Shown piece by piece: positions 54,053 to 62,425 of a stretch of 64,000 bases of DNA. The DNA comes from Pseudopedobacter sp044361595. GTDB taxonomy: Bacteria; Bacteroidota; Bacteroidia; Sphingobacteriales; Sphingobacteriaceae. The DNA lies in assembly GCA_044361595.1 (NCBI GenBank), contig JBIKIN010000011.1, positions 1 to 64,000 on the forward strand, given 5' to 3'. Every line of letters begins with the position of its first letter. Position 1 is the stretch's first letter. The translations under genes and the position numbers were made by a program. The notes under the pieces are model-generated. The model was not told the DNA's origin, did not search any database, and worked only from the letters and a program-made list of their open reading frames with translations.

Positions 54053-54676
54053 TTAAACGTAAATATAAAATTTATCCTCATCCCATTTTTGGGGATTGTT
54101 TATGATGTAATTAGCAATATTATGATAAGCTTGTTCATTTCTAATGATATGCTCATAATAGTTTCGCTGCCATATTTTTCCCATCTGCTCATTTTTCTGT
54201 TTATATATCTCTAAACATTTATTGGCAACAATTGATTTGTATGCTCCGATAATATCTGAGATTGATGGAGCCGTCGCTGCAGGACTCGCCCCTGCCCTTT
54301 GATTTTCATCAATAATGATTTCATCTTTGATGAAATCATTATTGATATTTTCTTTTTGGGCAACCGCAAGGGTTGCCCCGACGGTTGCCCCGACGGTTGC
54401 CCCCACATCTTTCAAAACTATAATCATATGAACATGATTTGGCATAATTTGAAATACATCTATTTCAAAATTGATAAATCTATCGGCTAGTTTAATCCAC
54501 TTGTTATAAGCAATCTCACCAAACTGATTCAAAACCATTTCACCATTAATCACTTTCCCAAATCTACAAATCCTATCCTCGCAACAAATGGTAATAAAAT
54601 AAGCTCCCGCTTGCGAATAATCATAACCTTTTAATCTGATAGAACGGCGATGATGTATTTTAGGGTTATATGCCAT
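54053..54676 (-). CDS. REP-associated tyrosine transposase (RAYT, Y1_Tnp family)
   Basis: 207 residues. HUH single-strand transposase: N-terminal RLKGYDYSQAGAYFITICCE, the HUH motif QIMPNHVHMIIVL (about 77-89), and the C-terminal RNYYEHIIRNEQAYHNIANY with the catalytic Tyr, then INNPQKW. Such enzymes move or spread REP palindromes. A central insertion (about 92-145) is made of DNA repeats: a GGTTGCCCCGAC triplet encoding VGATVGAT-type residues and a perfect 18-bp inverted repeat, so that part is probably hypervariable and not catalytic. No flanking REPs were identified. Confidence 0.85.
   Translation of the reverse strand: MAYNPKIHHRRSIRLKGYDYSQAGAYFITICCEDRICRFGKVINGEMVLNQFGEIAYNKWIKLADRFINFEIDVFQIMPNHVHMIIVLKDVGATVGATVGATLAVAQKENINNDFIKDEIIIDENQRAGASPAATAPSISDIIGAYKSIVANKCLEIYKQKNEQMGKIWQRNYYEHIIRNEQAYHNIANYIINNPQKWDEDKFYIYV
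54308..54346. repeat. Perfect 18-bp inverted repeat inside the RAYT gene
   Basis: ATCAATAATGATTTCATC (54308-54325), TTT loop, GATGAAATCATTATTGAT (54329-54346). It lies in the coding region of the transposase insertion and encodes NDFIKDEIIID. Confidence 0.9.
54371..54406. repeat. 12-bp direct repeat, three copies, inside the RAYT gene
   Basis: GGTTGCCCCGAC at 54371 and 54383, GGTTGCCCCCAC at 54395. In the coding (minus) strand it gives VGATVGATVGAT. Much GC-richer than the surroundings. Confidence 0.9.
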
Positions 54677-54694
54677 TTTAAAGGACTAACTAAA

Positions 54695-55621
54695 TCAGCT
54701 CTCAAACTTAATCCATCCCTCACCTTCATAACCATAATTGAAATATTTAGGCGTAATCATTTCGGCAAGCATTTCTATAGTATCAACAATCCGTGGACCG
54801 CTACGATTAAAATAAGCGTTTCCATCGGCAATATAAACACGGTTATTTTTGACTGCTGTTAAGTCGCGTAAACCAGGTAAGTTCAAAATTAAATCTATCT
54901 CTTGTAAAGTTCTAGCAATAGAAAAACCACAAGGAGATACAATTAAAACATCCGGATTTGCATCATAAATTTGTTGCCAATCTACAAATGGCGAGTGCTT
55001 TCCATTTTCGGCCAAAAGCGACTGACCGCCTGCAATCTCTACCAATTCTGGAATCCAATTTCCTGCAACCATAATCGGCGAAAGCCATTCTATAATTACC
55101 ACTTTAGGTTTATCCGGAAAAAATTTAAGCTTATGTTTGACTAAATCTATACGTTCTTCTAAATCTTCTACAAGTTCGTTCCCCTTTTCTTGAACCCCTA
55201 AAGTTTTGGCAACTTCTTTAATCTCTTTTAAAATATCCCAAAGTGTATTGGGTTGTAAAGAAATCAACTTAGTTTCTTTCGAAATTAAATTGCTTAAGGC
55301 CTCTTCTACATCTTTTTGAGAAACAGCACAAACCTCGCATTGGGCTTGCGTAATAATGTGAGTAGGCTTTAAAGACTTGATTAATTCTTGGTCGATTTTA
55401 TAAATTGAAACTGCATCTGAAAGGATTTCTTTTACTTGAGCATCAATTTGCGCACTATCGCTGCCAGCGATAAATTTAGCATCGGAACAAATGGGCAATT
55501 TTTGAATGCTAGCGGGATAATCGCACTCGTGAGAGCGGCCTACTAAACAATTTTCTAATCCTAAGGCACAAATAATTTCTGTAGCAGCTGGTAAAAGAGA
55601 AATGATTCTGGTTTGATTCAT
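54695..55621 (-). CDS. ABC transporter substrate-binding protein of the BtuF/cobalamin type
   Basis: 308 residues. Class III binding-protein fold: RIISLLPAATEIICALGLEN (about 5-24), LVGRSHECDYP, HIITQAQCEVC, and KVVIIEWLSPIMVAGNWIPE. No signal peptide is obvious, as in several 'cobalamin-binding' homologues that are cytoplasmic or use other routes. The permease and ATPase are not in the window. Divergent from the peptide-type binding protein; a -7 box at 55646 serves this gene. Confidence 0.8.
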   Translation of the reverse strand: MNQTRIISLLPAATEIICALGLENCLVGRSHECDYPASIQKLPICSDAKFIAGSDSAQIDAQVKEILSDAVSIYKIDQELIKSLKPTHIITQAQCEVCAVSQKDVEEALSNLISKETKLISLQPNTLWDILKEIKEVAKTLGVQEKGNELVEDLEERIDLVKHKLKFFPDKPKVVIIEWLSPIMVAGNWIPELVEIAGGQSLLAENGKHSPFVDWQQIYDANPDVLIVSPCGFSIARTLQEIDLILNLPGLRDLTAVKNNRVYIADGNAYFNRSGPRIVDTIEMLAEMITPKYFNYGYEGEGWIKFES

Positions 55622-55645
55622 TTATTAATCTATTATATTATTTTG

Positions 55646-55653
55646 CAAAGATA
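55646..55653 (-). promoter_or_regulatory. -7 box (TATCTTTG) of the BtuF-like gene
   Basis: Minus strand TATCTTTG, 25 bp before the start codon. No good TTG at the expected -33 distance, so the box alone is seen. Confidence 0.5.
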
Positions 55654-55671
55654 AAAATTTGAGCGAGCCCT

Positions 55672-57339
55672 ATGTTTTTAATCCATCAATATAGATTGAC
55701 AAGTTTATCCAAGATATGTTTGGGTTTATTTGTAGTTTCTATATTTCTTTTTAGCTGTAATGCTAATCAAAATCAAGAAGAAAAAACTGTTTTTAACCTC
55801 AATTTAGACCAAGGCTTAACCTCGCTAGATCCCGCTTTTGCCAGAAATCAAAATGTTTTATGGATGACTAATCAACTATTTAATAGTTTAGTGCAGATAG
55901 ATGACAGCTTAAATATTAGGCCGTCTGTAGCTAAAAGCTGGGAAATTTCTGATGATGGAAAAACCTATATTTTTCATTTAAGAAATGATATTTTTTTTCA
56001 TGATGATAGTTTATTTGAGAATGGAAAAGGCCGAAGGGCTACCGCAAGTGATTTTAAATATAGCTTCACTAGAATAATAGACACTAAAATTGCTTCATCG
56101 GGAGCGTGGATTTTTAATGATAAAGTTAGCGGGGCCGACGCTTTTCAAGCGCCAAACGATTCTACTTTTGTAATTAAACTAAAGAACCCTTTTCCTCCTT
56201 TTTTATCGATGTTATCTGCACAGTATTGCTCGGTTATACCACATGAAGTTGCCGATAAATATGGTAAAGAATTTAGAACGCACCCTATTGGAACTGGTCC
56301 GTTTAAATTTAAATATTGGAAAGAAGGTGAAGTTTTAGTTTTACTCAAAAACGAAAACTATTTTGAAAAGGACAGTAATGGAAATTCATTGCCTTATTTA
56401 GACGCTGTTAAAGCCACTTTTATTCCCGATAAACAAACTGCATTTATGGAATTTTTAAAAAAGCATTTAGATTATTTTAATAGTATTGATGGTAGCTACC
56501 GTGATGATATTTTAACCAAAAGCGGCAAAATGACTAAAAAATACCAAGGTAAGTTTCACCTTAAAAAAAGCCCTTACCTAAACACCGAGTATTTAGGAAT
56601 GCTGGTAGATAGCAGCTTAACCATTGTAAAGAACTCGCCTCTTAAACATCAAAAAGTAAGGCAGGCCATTAATTATGCAATCAACAGACATCGCTTAATC
56701 AAATATTTAAGAAATAGCATCGGAATACCAGCAAATGCAGGTTTTATTCCGGCGGGGATGCCAGGTTTTAGCAGCAATAACGTAAAGGGTTATGAGTATA
56801 ATCCAGCAAAAGCAGCTCAATTATTAAGGGAAGCTGGCTTTCCAAATGGGAAAGGAATGCCCGAAATTACATTGAGCACCACCACAACTTATAAAGATTT
56901 AATAGAATTTATACAAGGTGAGCTGGCAAACGTGGGAATAAAGTCTAAAATTGAAGTAAATCAAAGCGCTTCTTTAAGAGAAGTGATTGCAAAAAGACAA
57001 GTCAACTTTTTTAGAGGTAGCTGGATAGCCGATTATGCCGATGGTGAGATTTATATGTCGATGTTTTATTCTAAAAATTACGTACCAATTGGACCAAACT
57101 ACACCAGCTTTAACAACAAAGAGTTTGACAAAATGTATGAACAAATTAACTACATAAAAAGTGATGCCGAACGGTATAAACTTTATCAAAAAATGGATCA
57201 GTTAATAATGGATTATGCTCCCGTTGTCCCTTTATTTTACGATGAATCGGTTAATCTTTATCAAAACAACATTAGTGGCTTAAGTAGTAATGCCCAAAAT
57301 TTATTGGTATTAAAGAATGTTAAAAAATTAAATAAATAA
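55672..57339 (+). CDS. ABC transporter substrate-binding lipoprotein (SBP_bac_5, peptide/nickel type)
   Basis: 555 residues. Signal with lipobox FLFSC (Cys about 29). SBP family 5: LDPAFARNQNVLWMTNQLFN (about 57-76), SWEISDDGKTYIFHLRNDIF (about 100-119), the VRQAINYAINRHRLIKYL core (about 340-357) and a C-terminal MDQLIMDYAPVVPLFYDESV. Binds oligopeptides or similar ligands. The rest of the transporter is not adjacent, which is unusual, so it may serve a permease elsewhere. Confidence 0.87.
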   Translation: MFLIHQYRLTSLSKICLGLFVVSIFLFSCNANQNQEEKTVFNLNLDQGLTSLDPAFARNQNVLWMTNQLFNSLVQIDDSLNIRPSVAKSWEISDDGKTYIFHLRNDIFFHDDSLFENGKGRRATASDFKYSFTRIIDTKIASSGAWIFNDKVSGADAFQAPNDSTFVIKLKNPFPPFLSMLSAQYCSVIPHEVADKYGKEFRTHPIGTGPFKFKYWKEGEVLVLLKNENYFEKDSNGNSLPYLDAVKATFIPDKQTAFMEFLKKHLDYFNSIDGSYRDDILTKSGKMTKKYQGKFHLKKSPYLNTEYLGMLVDSSLTIVKNSPLKHQKVRQAINYAINRHRLIKYLRNSIGIPANAGFIPAGMPGFSSNNVKGYEYNPAKAAQLLREAGFPNGKGMPEITLSTTTTYKDLIEFIQGELANVGIKSKIEVNQSASLREVIAKRQVNFFRGSWIADYADGEIYMSMFYSKNYVPIGPNYTSFNNKEFDKMYEQINYIKSDAERYKLYQKMDQLIMDYAPVVPLFYDESVNLYQNNISGLSSNAQNLLVLKNVKKLNK

Positions 57340-57387
57340 ACTTTTAATGCCAATATGTTAGTTTTATTTTAAATGGCAAGCATATTG

Positions 57388-57395
57388 TATCTTTG
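57388..57395 (+). promoter_or_regulatory. -7 box (TATCTTTG) of hflX
   Basis: TATCTTTG 20 bp before the hflX ATG, matching TAnnTTTG. No exact TTG at -33; the expected position reads TTTTATTTT. Confidence 0.6.
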
Positions 57396-57414
57396 CAAAC
57401 AGAAGGAAAATTAA

Positions 57415-58617
57415 ATGCCGAAAAATAAAATTTACGATACCGCAGTAAAGCCAGAACGAGTTGTTTTAGTGGGATTGATTACAGCAAACCAAACCGAAGC
57501 GCAAGAAAAAGAATATTTAGATGAGCTTGCCTTTTTAGTAGAAACTGCAGGTGGAATTACCGAAAAACGTTTTACCCAAAAAATGCAGAGGCCAGAAAGG
57601 GCAACCTTTGTAGGTACAGGTAAACTAGAAGAAATACAAGAATATGTTAAGGCAGAAGAGATAGACATTGTTGTTTTTGATGATGAACTATCGCCCATGC
57701 AACTTAGAAATATAGAGAATGAGCTAAAGGTTAAAGTGCTTGATAGAAGTAATTTGATCTTAGATATTTTTGCTAAAAGAGCGCAAACCGCACAAGCTAA
57801 AACTCAAGTAGAACTGGCACAATTGCAATACATGTTACCGCGTTTAACTAGAATGTGGACCCATCTAGAGCGTCAGAAAGGTGGTATTGGTATGCGTGGG
57901 CCTGGAGAAACCCAAATAGAAAGTGATAGAAGGATTATTAAAGAAAAAATATCATTACTAAAAAAGAATTTAACTTTAATTGATAGGCAAAACGAAACAC
58001 AACGAAAAAATCGTAAAGAGTTAGTACGTGTTGCTTTAGTGGGTTATACTAACGTGGGTAAATCTACCATTATGAATATGCTTTCTAAATCCGAAGTGTT
58101 TGCAGAAAATAAGCTTTTTGCCACTTTAGATACCACCGTAAGAAAAGTAGTTTTAGAAAATGCACCGTTCTTGTTATCAGATACAGTAGGTTTTATTAGA
58201 AAACTACCGCATCATTTGGTAGAGTGTTTTAAATCAACCTTAGATGAGGTTAGAGAAGCTGATATTTTGATACATGTGGTTGATATCTCGCATCCAAACT
58301 TTGAAGATCAAATACATACAGTAAACGAAACTTTAAAAGATTTAGGAGCCATAGACAAAGAAATGATTATGGTTTTTAATAAAATTGATAATTACCACGA
58401 AGTAAAAGTGGAACAAGATTGGGAAGTAGAAAACGAGGAAACTCCAAAAATGACTTTAGCCGATTTTAAAAACAGCTGGATGGCTAAAAGTAATAGTCCC
58501 GCCATATTTATATCGGCAACAGAGAAAGAGAACTTAGATGAATTTAGAAACCTGCTATACGACCGTGTAAAAGTGGTAAATCAGCAAATTTATCCATTCA
58601 ACAATTTTTTATATTAA
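57415..58617 (+). CDS. hflX: GTPase HflX
   Basis: 400 residues. N-terminal HflX domain with KRFTQKMQRPERATFVGTGK and the Gly-rich linker GGIGMRGPGETQIESDRR (about 160-177), then a G domain: VALVGYTNVGKST (G1), ATLDTTVRK, DTVGFIRKLP (G3), NKID (G4), ISATEKENLDE (G5). Ribosome-splitting GTPase under stress. Followed after 85 bp by rbfA. Confidence 0.95.
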   Translation: MPKNKIYDTAVKPERVVLVGLITANQTEAQEKEYLDELAFLVETAGGITEKRFTQKMQRPERATFVGTGKLEEIQEYVKAEEIDIVVFDDELSPMQLRNIENELKVKVLDRSNLILDIFAKRAQTAQAKTQVELAQLQYMLPRLTRMWTHLERQKGGIGMRGPGETQIESDRRIIKEKISLLKKNLTLIDRQNETQRKNRKELVRVALVGYTNVGKSTIMNMLSKSEVFAENKLFATLDTTVRKVVLENAPFLLSDTVGFIRKLPHHLVECFKSTLDEVREADILIHVVDISHPNFEDQIHTVNETLKDLGAIDKEMIMVFNKIDNYHEVKVEQDWEVENEETPKMTLADFKNSWMAKSNSPAIFISATEKENLDEFRNLLYDRVKVVNQQIYPFNNFLY

Positions 58618-58620
58618 AAA

Positions 58621-58702
58621 GAAGCAAGAATAAAGACACAAGAAGCAAGACAAAGAAATCTTGATACTTGATACTCTAATCTTGATACTAAAATAAACAA
58701 AC
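58621..58702. repeat. Short direct repeats ATCTTGATACTTGATACT between hflX and rbfA
   Basis: ATCTTGATACT occurs at about 58659 and 58679, and AAGCAAGA at 58622 and 58644. Low-complexity spacer of a kind common in this phylum. Confidence 0.5.
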
Positions 58703-59065
58703 ATGGAATCTAAAAGACAACAAAAATTTGCAAGAGTAATACAAAAAGATTTAGGAGAAATTTTTCAGCGAGATGCTCATAATTTATTACCTAACGCCAT
58801 GATCACCGTTACCAAAGTTAGAACAACTCCAGATTTAGGAATTGTAAGAGTATATTTAAGCTTTTTTAATGCTCCGGACAATTTATTGGCCATCAATACC
58901 ATTAAAGCAAAAACAGCCGAGATAAGATATATTTTAGGCAAAAAAATCAAAGATCAGGTGCGTGGGGTGCCACAGTTAGAGTTTTTTATTGATGATACTA
59001 ACGAATACGTAGATAGAATGGATAAAATTTTTACTCGAATTAATAAAGACGAGGAAGAAAGTTAA
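58703..59065 (+). CDS. rbfA: 30S ribosome-binding factor RbfA
   Basis: 120 residues, type II KH fold: SKRQQKFARVIQKDLGEIF-like N-terminus, MITVTKVRTTPDLGIVRVYL (about 33-52) and the RGVPQLEFFIDDT strand near the C-terminus. Needed for 16S rRNA processing and 30S assembly at low temperature. Confidence 0.93.
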   Translation: MESKRQQKFARVIQKDLGEIFQRDAHNLLPNAMITVTKVRTTPDLGIVRVYLSFFNAPDNLLAINTIKAKTAEIRYILGKKIKDQVRGVPQLEFFIDDTNEYVDRMDKIFTRINKDEEES

Positions 59066-59185
59066 GATAATCATCAAGGCGTTTTAACACGCTATCCGTT
59101 CATACGCCTGCAGGCCTTAGACCCAAGGCAGGTATCCACTTCTATCGTTAACGCAACATATCAAACTAATAATTGTATTAACAGG

Positions 59186-59213
59186 TGCTCAGTTTAAAAG
59201 CTGAGCATTTTGC
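59186..59213 (+). terminator. Terminator downstream of rbfA
   Basis: TGCTCAG, 8-base loop, CTGAGCATTTTGCATTT. It lies 120 bp after rbfA and 20 bp before the M23 peptidase gene. Confidence 0.65.
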
Positions 59214-59231
59214 ATTTAGCTTAAAAAAGTA

Positions 59232-59924
59232 ATGATTAATAGCGCACAAGAAATAAACCTTTTACTCCAAAAACACCATACTACTTTTGCAGATGTTGTT
59301 TCATTTAACCCTTCAGAAGATCACTATATCAATTTAGATTTTACGGCAAATAATCAAGATTTATTACCAGAAACAGTAAACGATACACACAAATTCTCTG
59401 AATATATTGATGGAGTATTAGCCAAAAACAACGCCAAATTTGGTGTTGGAGGCTATTTTGAACATCGAACCATTTATGCAAGAAGTGAGCATTTTGGCAA
59501 TAGTGATGAAGAACCAAGAAGACTTCACTTAGGTGTTGATATTTGGGGCAAAGTAAATACGCCTGTTTTTGCTTTCGCAGATGCTCAGGTTCATAGTTAT
59601 GCTTTTAACGATAATTTTGGCGATTATGGTGCAACAATCATCTTAGAACATCACATAGAAAACTGTACTTTTTATAGCTTGTACGGCCATTTAAGCTTAG
59701 CCAGTTTAAATCATTTAGAAGTAAATCAAACCATTAAAAAAGGTACACAGTTTGCTGAATTTGGAAACGAGAAAGAAAATGGAAATTGGCCTCCGCATTT
59801 ACATTTTCAACTGATGGTGAGCATGGATAATTACAAGGGAGATTATCCCGGAGTAGCAAAATTTTCTGAAAAAGATGAGTGTCTTAACAAAATTCCAAAT
59901 CCTAATTTAATTTTAAAATTTTAA
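59232..59924 (+). CDS. M23 family metallopeptidase (no signal peptide)
   Basis: 230 residues. LytM-type zinc site: HLGVDIWGKVNTPVFAFADA (about 95-114; His and Asp ligands), YSLYGHLS (about 151-158) and HLHFQL (about 185-190). Such enzymes cut peptidoglycan cross-links, but no signal peptide is visible, so either export is non-canonical or the target is internal. Confidence 0.85.
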   Translation: MINSAQEINLLLQKHHTTFADVVSFNPSEDHYINLDFTANNQDLLPETVNDTHKFSEYIDGVLAKNNAKFGVGGYFEHRTIYARSEHFGNSDEEPRRLHLGVDIWGKVNTPVFAFADAQVHSYAFNDNFGDYGATIILEHHIENCTFYSLYGHLSLASLNHLEVNQTIKKGTQFAEFGNEKENGNWPPHLHFQLMVSMDNYKGDYPGVAKFSEKDECLNKIPNPNLILKF

Positions 59925-59980
59925 TAGACTTAAATAGTTAATCAAATTTTTATTTTTAGATTTAATCCTAAAAAATAAAT

Positions 59981-60388
59981 ATGGCAACTTCCAAAGTAGT
60001 ATATAATGGTGGTTTAAGAACCACATCAACTCATTTACAATCAGGTACCGAAATTATAACTGACGCACCTGTAGACAACCACGGAAAAGGTGAGGCTTTC
60101 TCTCCTACGGATTTATTAGCAACATCTTTAGCCAATTGTATGCTAACCATCATGGGAATTACCGCCCGTACGCATGAAATTGATATGGACAATACCACAG
60201 CAGAAGTAACCAAAGTAATGGCAACCGAACCAAGGCGAATTTCAGAAATCCACATCAATTTTGACTTCCCTAAAAAGAACGAATATTCTGATAAACAAAA
60301 GAAAATTTTAGAACATGCAGCTTTAACTTGCCCCGTGTTTTACAGTTTGAATCCTGATATTAAGAAGGAAATTAGTTTTGGATGGTGA
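59981..60388 (+). CDS. OsmC/Ohr family protein
   Basis: 135 residues. Peroxiredoxin-like pair of reactive Cys: LANCMLTIMG (about 50-59) and ALTCPVFYSLNPDI (about 109-122). Reduces organic hydroperoxides in the cytoplasm. Single gene between the M23 peptidase and a hypothetical gene. Confidence 0.88.
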   Translation: MATSKVVYNGGLRTTSTHLQSGTEIITDAPVDNHGKGEAFSPTDLLATSLANCMLTIMGITARTHEIDMDNTTAEVTKVMATEPRRISEIHINFDFPKKNEYSDKQKKILEHAALTCPVFYSLNPDIKKEISFGW

Positions 60389-60437
60389 AGTGAGTATGTT
60401 TAGTAGTTTGCGAACATTATAAAAAACGATTTTTTTT

Positions 60438-61016
60438 ATGACTGATAAATACATTATTTTATTAAAACGGCAATTAGACGAACTGGAAAAAATCGGAACT
60501 AATAGTATAACTAAATCTGAGCGTTCATTTGGCGTAGATGCTTGGAAAAGCTCCACTATTTCGATTTTAGAAAGAATTTTCGGAAAAGAAAGCAGGAAAA
60601 TTCAAGAAGTAGAAAGAATAAAATTAGGAAAATCTTTTAGTTTAGATTCATCGCCAACTTATTATGTTGAAACAGTTAAAGAAACTGCAAAAGCAATTAT
60701 TGAAAGCTGTATCTACGAACTGGAAATACTAGGTTCTCCTATGCAAATTTATGACGGAAATAATAGTGGGCTAAATTTAACAGTTGTTCAAAGTCAATCT
60801 AACAACCAAACAATTAAACTAGACCTTATTGTTCAGACATTACAAAAGGAATTAACTGGTAAAGAATTAGGTGAAATACAGTTAATTTTAGACTCTAAAG
60901 AAACACCAGAACTTAAGAAAACTAAAACTATAGACAAATTAAAAACTTTTGGATCTGACACGCTATCAAACATTATTGCTGGTATTTTAACCAATCCTTC
61001 AATTTGGGGTGGATAA
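60438..61016 (+). CDS. Hypothetical protein with conserved C-terminal ILTNPSIWGG tail
   Basis: 192 residues, no signal peptide. N-terminal helical half, a Asn/Gln-rich linker (LTVVQSQSNNQTIKLDLIVQ, about 118-137) and a helical C-terminal half ending IAGILTNPSIWGG. The layout resembles small accessory proteins of variable genome islands, but no family is named. Base composition is AT-rich like the next hypothetical gene. Function unknown. Confidence 0.55.
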   Translation: MTDKYIILLKRQLDELEKIGTNSITKSERSFGVDAWKSSTISILERIFGKESRKIQEVERIKLGKSFSLDSSPTYYVETVKETAKAIIESCIYELEILGSPMQIYDGNNSGLNLTVVQSQSNNQTIKLDLIVQTLQKELTGKELGEIQLILDSKETPELKKTKTIDKLKTFGSDTLSNIIAGILTNPSIWGG

Positions 61017-61198
61017 AAGTCCAACACCTAACAACAAGTTTCTATGTAAAAATGGCTGAACTACTTTATTTAACTTTCTAAGAATTAATTTTAGTTGTTA
61101 CGATAATGGTTTGGCAGGTAATAACATTTCTAAGTAAATTAGCAAAACGTTAAGTAAGCATAATCGACTTAGTGGCGAAACATAATTAACCAAGAAAC

Positions 61199-61924
61199 AT
61201 GAACCTAGAAGAAAAACTCACTACAATTTGGACAAAAAAATACGTTGAAATTCTACCAGAATTCATAATTGATAGAGGTTTTTGTTATTCTATAAATAAT
61301 GACCAAAAAGATATACTAATAACTGGTATTAATCCCTCTTTTAGGTCTACTGATATAAAAGAATCTTTTGGTTTTGATTTTCAGACGATAATCTCGAACA
61401 ATATACACGACAACTATTGGTCTTCTTTAAAAAAAATGGTGTTTGATGAAGATAATAATATTGATTTCAGAAAAAAAACAGGCTACCTTGATATACTGTA
61501 TTTTAGAGAAAAGAATCAATTGACATTAAAGAAGGACATTCTGCCTAATCCAAATGGAATTCAATTTATTGCTGACCAATTGAATCTAACGCAACATTTA
61601 ATTGAAGAAGTTATAAAACCAAAGATTATAATCGTTAAGAATAAAGAATCTTCTGCTTATTGGGGGAAATTTGCAGGAAATGGGATTATATGGATGGGAT
61701 ATGATTTAGAGTTCATAGAAAATACCATTAAAGGCGATTTATATAAGATTAAGGGACTAATCAATTCAGAATTAAGAATTGCTAGTGAAATTGAAACCAC
61801 GAACCTCAAAAACACCATTGTTTTGTTTACTGAACATATTACTCAATATACTAAAAAAGAAAAACGACCAACTGCTATTACTGTAAAAGGATTGATGGAT
61901 AATTTCATAAGCACTGTTGAATGA
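61199..61924 (+). CDS. Hypothetical protein, possibly uracil-DNA-glycosylase-superfamily-like
   Basis: 241 residues. The block ILITGINPSFRS (about 33-44) resembles the GxNP active-site motif of the uracil-DNA glycosylase superfamily, and KIIIVKNKESSAYWGKF (about 144-160) could be a core strand-helix; a final FTEHIT contains a His in the place of the second motif. The similarity is suggestive only. Together with 60438-61016 it forms a small insertion between housekeeping genes. Confidence 0.4.
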   Translation: MNLEEKLTTIWTKKYVEILPEFIIDRGFCYSINNDQKDILITGINPSFRSTDIKESFGFDFQTIISNNIHDNYWSSLKKMVFDEDNNIDFRKKTGYLDILYFREKNQLTLKKDILPNPNGIQFIADQLNLTQHLIEEVIKPKIIIVKNKESSAYWGKFAGNGIIWMGYDLEFIENTIKGDLYKIKGLINSELRIASEIETTNLKNTIVLFTEHITQYTKKEKRPTAITVKGLMDNFISTVE

Positions 61925-62095
61925 ATTAAAAAGAATGACACCCAGTAAAAGAAAACTTTATCTATATACCCCAGCAAAGTACTTCTACTTCCTCTACTAC
62001 AAATTAATTACATTTGTGTTTGGGCGGAAATAACCCTTTGAAACGGTACAAATTGAATTAGTCAATCCCATTACCAGCCATTTTAAGAATCCTTT

Positions 62096-62425
62096 TTATC
62101 CAATCACTTCCAAAGCCTCTTCAATAGAAATATCGCTATGAGATTGATCTAAAATACATTCCCCGCTTTTAATTAATAATAACTGAGGCGACTCGTGATG
62201 AACTTGAAAAAGTTCTGCTATTTGATTAGAAATTTCTCTGTGAGCTATTAAATCTAAAAAATAAGGCTTTACAGTTGAGGGCAAATCACCTAAATCCATA
62301 TCAACTCTCTTTTTAGCCATCATACTGATAGAACACCTAGTGCTATGCTTAAAAATAACACTATAGCCTTCATCAGCTTTAATATCATTTAATTGAGAAA
62401 TTTGATTTAGTTTAATCCAGCTCAT
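62096..62425 (-). CDS. ytxJ: Bacillithiol system redox-active protein YtxJ
   Basis: 109 residues, thioredoxin-like fold with a single Cys in IFKHSTRCSISMMAKKR (about 24-40), matching the monothiol YtxJ (DUF2847) signature, then HHESPQLLLIKSGECILDQS. Probably removes bacillithiol from proteins, which implies bacillithiol use in this organism. It overlaps the upstream exported-protein gene by 4 bp. Confidence 0.85.
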   Translation of the reverse strand: MSWIKLNQISQLNDIKADEGYSVIFKHSTRCSISMMAKKRVDMDLGDLPSTVKPYFLDLIAHREISNQIAELFQVHHESPQLLLIKSGECILDQSHSDISIEEALEVIG

